From assembly GCA_947564495.1 (NCBI GenBank), contig CANOCD010000074.1:1-6127 (forward strand): 6,127 nt of DNA. Reading direction: 5' to 3'. Below are positions 4,662 through 6,127 of the stretch, piece after piece. Under the pieces are notes generated by a model. It did not search any database. It was not told the origin of the DNA and was given only the letters and a program-made list of their open reading frames with translations. The translations under genes were made by a program, and so were the position numbers. This stretch comes from an uncultured Angelakisella sp. Its GTDB lineage: Bacteria; Bacillota; Clostridia; Oscillospirales; Ruminococcaceae. The stretch's first letter is position 1. Every line of letters begins with the position of its first letter.

Positions 4662-5171
4662 GCGGCGTCTGCGGAAAAAGACGATGGCTGTCGCCACGGC
4701 CAAGACTGCCGTGATGACCCACAGAGGGAATGCCTCCGCCGGGAGCCCCAGGATGTACGGCCCGGAAACCAGGATGCTGGTGGGCCCGTCCGCCCCGCCG
4801 ATGACCCGCTCCGGGAAGTGGACCTGTTTGGTGTAGATGGTGGAGGCCACGGAAAAGGAAAAGGACAGCAGGGTGAGGGCCGCCAGCACCTTCCCCGCCG
4901 CTCCTCCCCGGCGGGGGTCCGCCTGGGGCACGGGGGCCGGGTCCGCCCCCGGGGCGGCGGGCTTCTCCTCCCCGGAGACCAGGGTATCCAGAGAGACCCC
5001 AAACACCCCGCAGAGGGCCAGAAGGTTGGCGGTGCTGGGCTTGGACTGCCCGCTTTCCCACTTGGCCACCGCCTGGTGGGAGACCTCCAGCCGGGCGGCC
5101 AGGGCCTCCTGGGAGAGGTTCTTCTGCTGGCGGTACTGCTTGATCCGTGGGCCGAGTTCGGTGTCGTTCAT
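4653..5171 (-). CDS. membrane-anchored XRE-family regulator with an IGGADGPTS outer loop
   Basis: This 172-residue protein has an N-terminal helix-turn-helix of the Cro/CI type (about 9-64), with L-S-Q-E-A-L-A at 19-25 and the recognition segment S-H-Q-A-V-A-K-W-E-S-G at 31-41. A Pro/Ala-rich linker follows (about 70-92), then membrane segments at about 94-113 and 149-166, and an R-R-R-R-K-K end. Predicted topology is DNA-binding domain inside, a 35-residue loop outside (114-148), C-terminus inside. The loop carries I-G-G-A-D-G-P-T-S-I (124-133), like a motif I know from Na+-translocating decarboxylase beta subunits. The start at 5171 is supported by AAAGGAGG (5180-5187) eight bases upstream and by the family start; a longer version would read through the promoter. 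It diverges from the PoNi gene and probably precedes DUF1540 in one transcript. Likely a transcription regulator that reports on the envelope; the target is unknown. Confidence 0.88.
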   Translation of the reverse strand: MNDTELGPRIKQYRQQKNLSQEALAARLEVSHQAVAKWESGQSKPSTANLLALCGVFGVSLDTLVSGEEKPAAPGADPAPVPQADPRRGGAAGKVLAALTLLSFSFSVASTIYTKQVHFPERVIGGADGPTSILVSGPYILGLPAEAFPLWVITAVLAVATAIVFFRRRRKK

Positions 5172-5202
5172 GTCGTGCGCCTCCTTTATGGGTGATGGGT
5201 CT

Positions 5203-5231
5203 ATCATATCCCAAAACCCGGGGGATGTCCA
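5203..5231 (-). promoter_or_regulatory. promoter of the XRE regulator gene
   Basis: On the minus strand, TGGACA (5231-5226) and TATGAT (5208-5203) are separated by exactly 17 bases, each one mismatch from consensus. Transcription should start near 5196, leaving a leader of about 25 bases that holds the AAAGGAGG ribosome binding site (5187-5180). Confidence 0.75.
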
Positions 5232-5232
5232 C

Positions 5233-5257
5233 CAACTATCCGGCAACTATGGGTTGC
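5233..5257. promoter_or_regulatory. 7-4-7 direct repeat next to the XRE -35, with an overlapping inverted repeat
   Basis: CAACTAT occurs at 5233-5239 and again at 5244-5250, separated by CCGG, an 11-base period or about one helical turn. On the minus strand this reads ATAGTTG-N4-ATAGTTG, one base upstream of the -35 hexamer. GCAAC (5243-5247) and GTTGC (5253-5257) form an overlapping inverted repeat. Seven-base direct repeats at 11-base spacing are typical of OmpR/PhoB-family activator sites. An autoregulatory XRE operator is the alternative. The site also lies within the divergent PoNi upstream region. Confidence 0.5.
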
Positions 5258-5281
5258 AAAGGGGGGGAAGGCCGGGCAGAC

Positions 5282-5310
5282 TGGAAAAAACTTCTGGCCT
5301 GTGGTAAGAT
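5282..5310 (+). promoter_or_regulatory. candidate promoter of the PoNi gene
   Basis: TGGAAA (5282-5287) and TAAGAT (5305-5310) are 17 bases apart, each matching four of six consensus positions. TG at 5302-5303 makes an extended -10. The start site would be near 5316, just before AAAGGAGG (5319-5326), so the leader is very short. Confidence 0.5.
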
Positions 5311-5334
5311 AAAAAGGGAAAGGAGGTCGAGAAA

Positions 5335-6127
5335 ATGAGAGACCAGTTGATGAGTGAGGAATACTTCCAAGCCTTCATTGCGGAGGAGGAGGCCCGGGCG
5401 GCGGCGTTTTCGGCGAAGCTCTCCGCCGGGGCGGTCCGGGCCGACCGGGTATTCTCTGTGGAGCAGAGGGTCCATTCCCTGGGGTTCAGCGCCTGGATCG
5501 GAAAGTATTCCCTGGGCGAGGACCTGGGAAAGCTGCGGGAGGAGTTTTGGGCCATCCTGGAGGGCTGCCCCCGCTATTGGACCAAAACCACCAGCTATGT
5601 GAACCTGGTGTGGGTGCTGGCCATTGCGGTGATGCTGGAGGCGGAGCCGGAAAGGGTCGCCCCCCTTGCCGGAAAGATAGAGGAGTGGGGGCGGCGGGAC
5701 GCTTTGCTGGACCTGTTCAGCGGTTTCCTTCTCCACGGGACGACGACGCTGGAAAACCCCGTTTTCACCTGTCCCAAGCCCTACAAGGAATTGGAGGGGG
5801 TCATCCGGGAGGAGAAGGACCGGGTGGAGCGGCTGAAAAAATACCTGGAGAAAAAGTGGTATCCCGGGCACAAGCAGTTTGGCATCTGCGACGTCCACAA
5901 GGCGAAGGAAAAGCTGTACAGCGGCTATTGGAGCTTTGAAAGCGGGGCGGTGGCAAAACTCCTGAAGCTGGAGGACGGACCGCTGAAGGGGCTTGCTTAT
6001 TATCCCTGCTCTCCTGGCCGTTCTTATTCTTCCCAGACTTCATACTGCGGCTGGCACTCTGGTTCACCGCGTGGGCCGCCTGCTGTACACGGTTTCGGAA
6101 ACCGGCGCCGGCGCCGGCTGTGCTCAA
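5335..6127 (+). CDS. PoNi-type immunity protein (DUF1910/DUF1911), C-terminus disrupted or misframed, runs off window
   Basis: The frame opens at ATG 5335, eight bases after AAAGGAGG (5319-5326), and stays open to the window end (264 codons). Residues 1-224 fit the PoNi family. The N-terminal part (about 1-125) includes E-E-Y-F-Q-A-F. The C-terminal DUF1911 part has K-K-W-Y at 173-176, D-V-H-K at 186-189, Y-S-G-Y-W-S-F-E at 195-202 and Y-Y-P at 222-224. Such proteins neutralise PoNe DNase toxins secreted by type VI or VII systems or polymorphic toxin loci. Members I know continue Y-Y-P-Y-D-L and stop soon after; here Cys-Ser-Pro-Gly follows, with a low-complexity, Arg-rich tail unlike the family. 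A frameshift or junction near 6007 is likely. No toxin gene is visible. Third-position GC is lower than in the left-hand genes, consistent with acquisition. Confidence 0.8.
   Translation, partial: MRDQLMSEEYFQAFIAEEEARAAAFSAKLSAGAVRADRVFSVEQRVHSLGFSAWIGKYSLGEDLGKLREEFWAILEGCPRYWTKTTSYVNLVWVLAIAVMLEAEPERVAPLAGKIEEWGRRDALLDLFSGFLLHGTTTLENPVFTCPKPYKELEGVIREEKDRVERLKKYLEKKWYPGHKQFGICDVHKAKEKLYSGYWSFESGAVAKLLKLEDGPLKGLAYYPCSPGRSYSSQTSYCGWHSGSPRGPPAVHGFGNRRRRRLCS
6090..6117. repeat. hairpin plus 16-base perfect palindrome near the window end
   Basis: CGGTTT (6090-6095) and AAACCG (6099-6104) form a six-pair stem with a CGG loop. Overlapping its end, 6102-6117 (CCGGCGCCGGCGCCGG) is its own reverse complement. 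The pair lies in the sequence beyond the PoNi homology. Context is cut off by the window edge. Confidence 0.5.

Noticed and set aside
3601..5235. 544-codon minus-strand open frame
   Set aside because: It runs antisense to the lipoprotein gene and shadows DUF1540 and XRE in another frame. The translation is Gly/Pro/Arg-rich with no domain, typical of antisense frames in GC-rich DNA.
5172..5246. Extended N-terminus for the XRE protein
   Set aside because: The extra 25 residues would be encoded over the -10/-35 promoter and have no family similarity; AAAGGAGG supports the start at 5171.
1..6127. CRISPR array, tRNA, rRNA or transposase
   Set aside because: No regularly spaced repeats, tRNA cloverleaf, rRNA stretch or transposase motif was seen.

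Overview
The window looks like a chromosomal segment of a GC-rich, Gram-positive-type Clostridia, most likely a gut Oscillospiraceae-like bacterium. This is inferred from the khpA-rimM-trmD gene order, an HPr with both His15 and Ser46, strong AAGGAG-type ribosome binding sites, a DUF1540 protein, and G/C-rich third codon positions throughout. The species cannot be named from the sequence.

Left part (1-2292, + strand): the tail of khpA is followed by a 209-base spacer holding two diverged copies of a ~54-base repeat and a strong intrinsic terminator. Then come rimM, trmD and a DUF554 membrane protein, joined by two ATGA stop/start overlaps. The translation and tRNA-modification genes are the standard ones. 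DUF554 sits where the ribosomal protein L19 gene (rplS) is often found.

Middle part (2293-4257, + strand): a spacer carries a textbook sigma-A promoter whose -35 lies inside a 20-base inverted repeat. It drives ptsH (HPr) through a ~100-base leader with a stable hairpin. A terminator follows, and its T-run is two bases from the ribosome binding site of a secreted metallophosphoesterase lipoprotein. A bidirectional terminator closes this block. The terminator upstream of rimM has the same terminator-to-RBS geometry.

Right part (4258-6127) looks accessory. On the minus strand, a promoter drives a membrane-anchored XRE regulator whose outer loop carries an IGGADGPTS motif. Downstream lies a 57-aa cysteine-rich DUF1540 protein. 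Between them, an 11-base perfect inverted repeat would bury the DUF1540 ribosome binding site in an RNA stem. A plus-strand terminator in the same spacer has no plus-strand gene to serve. Diverging from the XRE gene is a PoNi-type (DUF1910/DUF1911) immunity gene with no toxin in view. Its family similarity stops at a Tyr-Tyr-Pro motif, after which the reading frame runs open to the window edge with unrelated sequence, suggesting a frameshift or recombination junction.

The most novel-looking material is the XRE-DUF1540-PoNi region: a possible envelope-sensing regulator, a structured leader controlling a metal- or redox-type small protein, and an orphan immunity gene.
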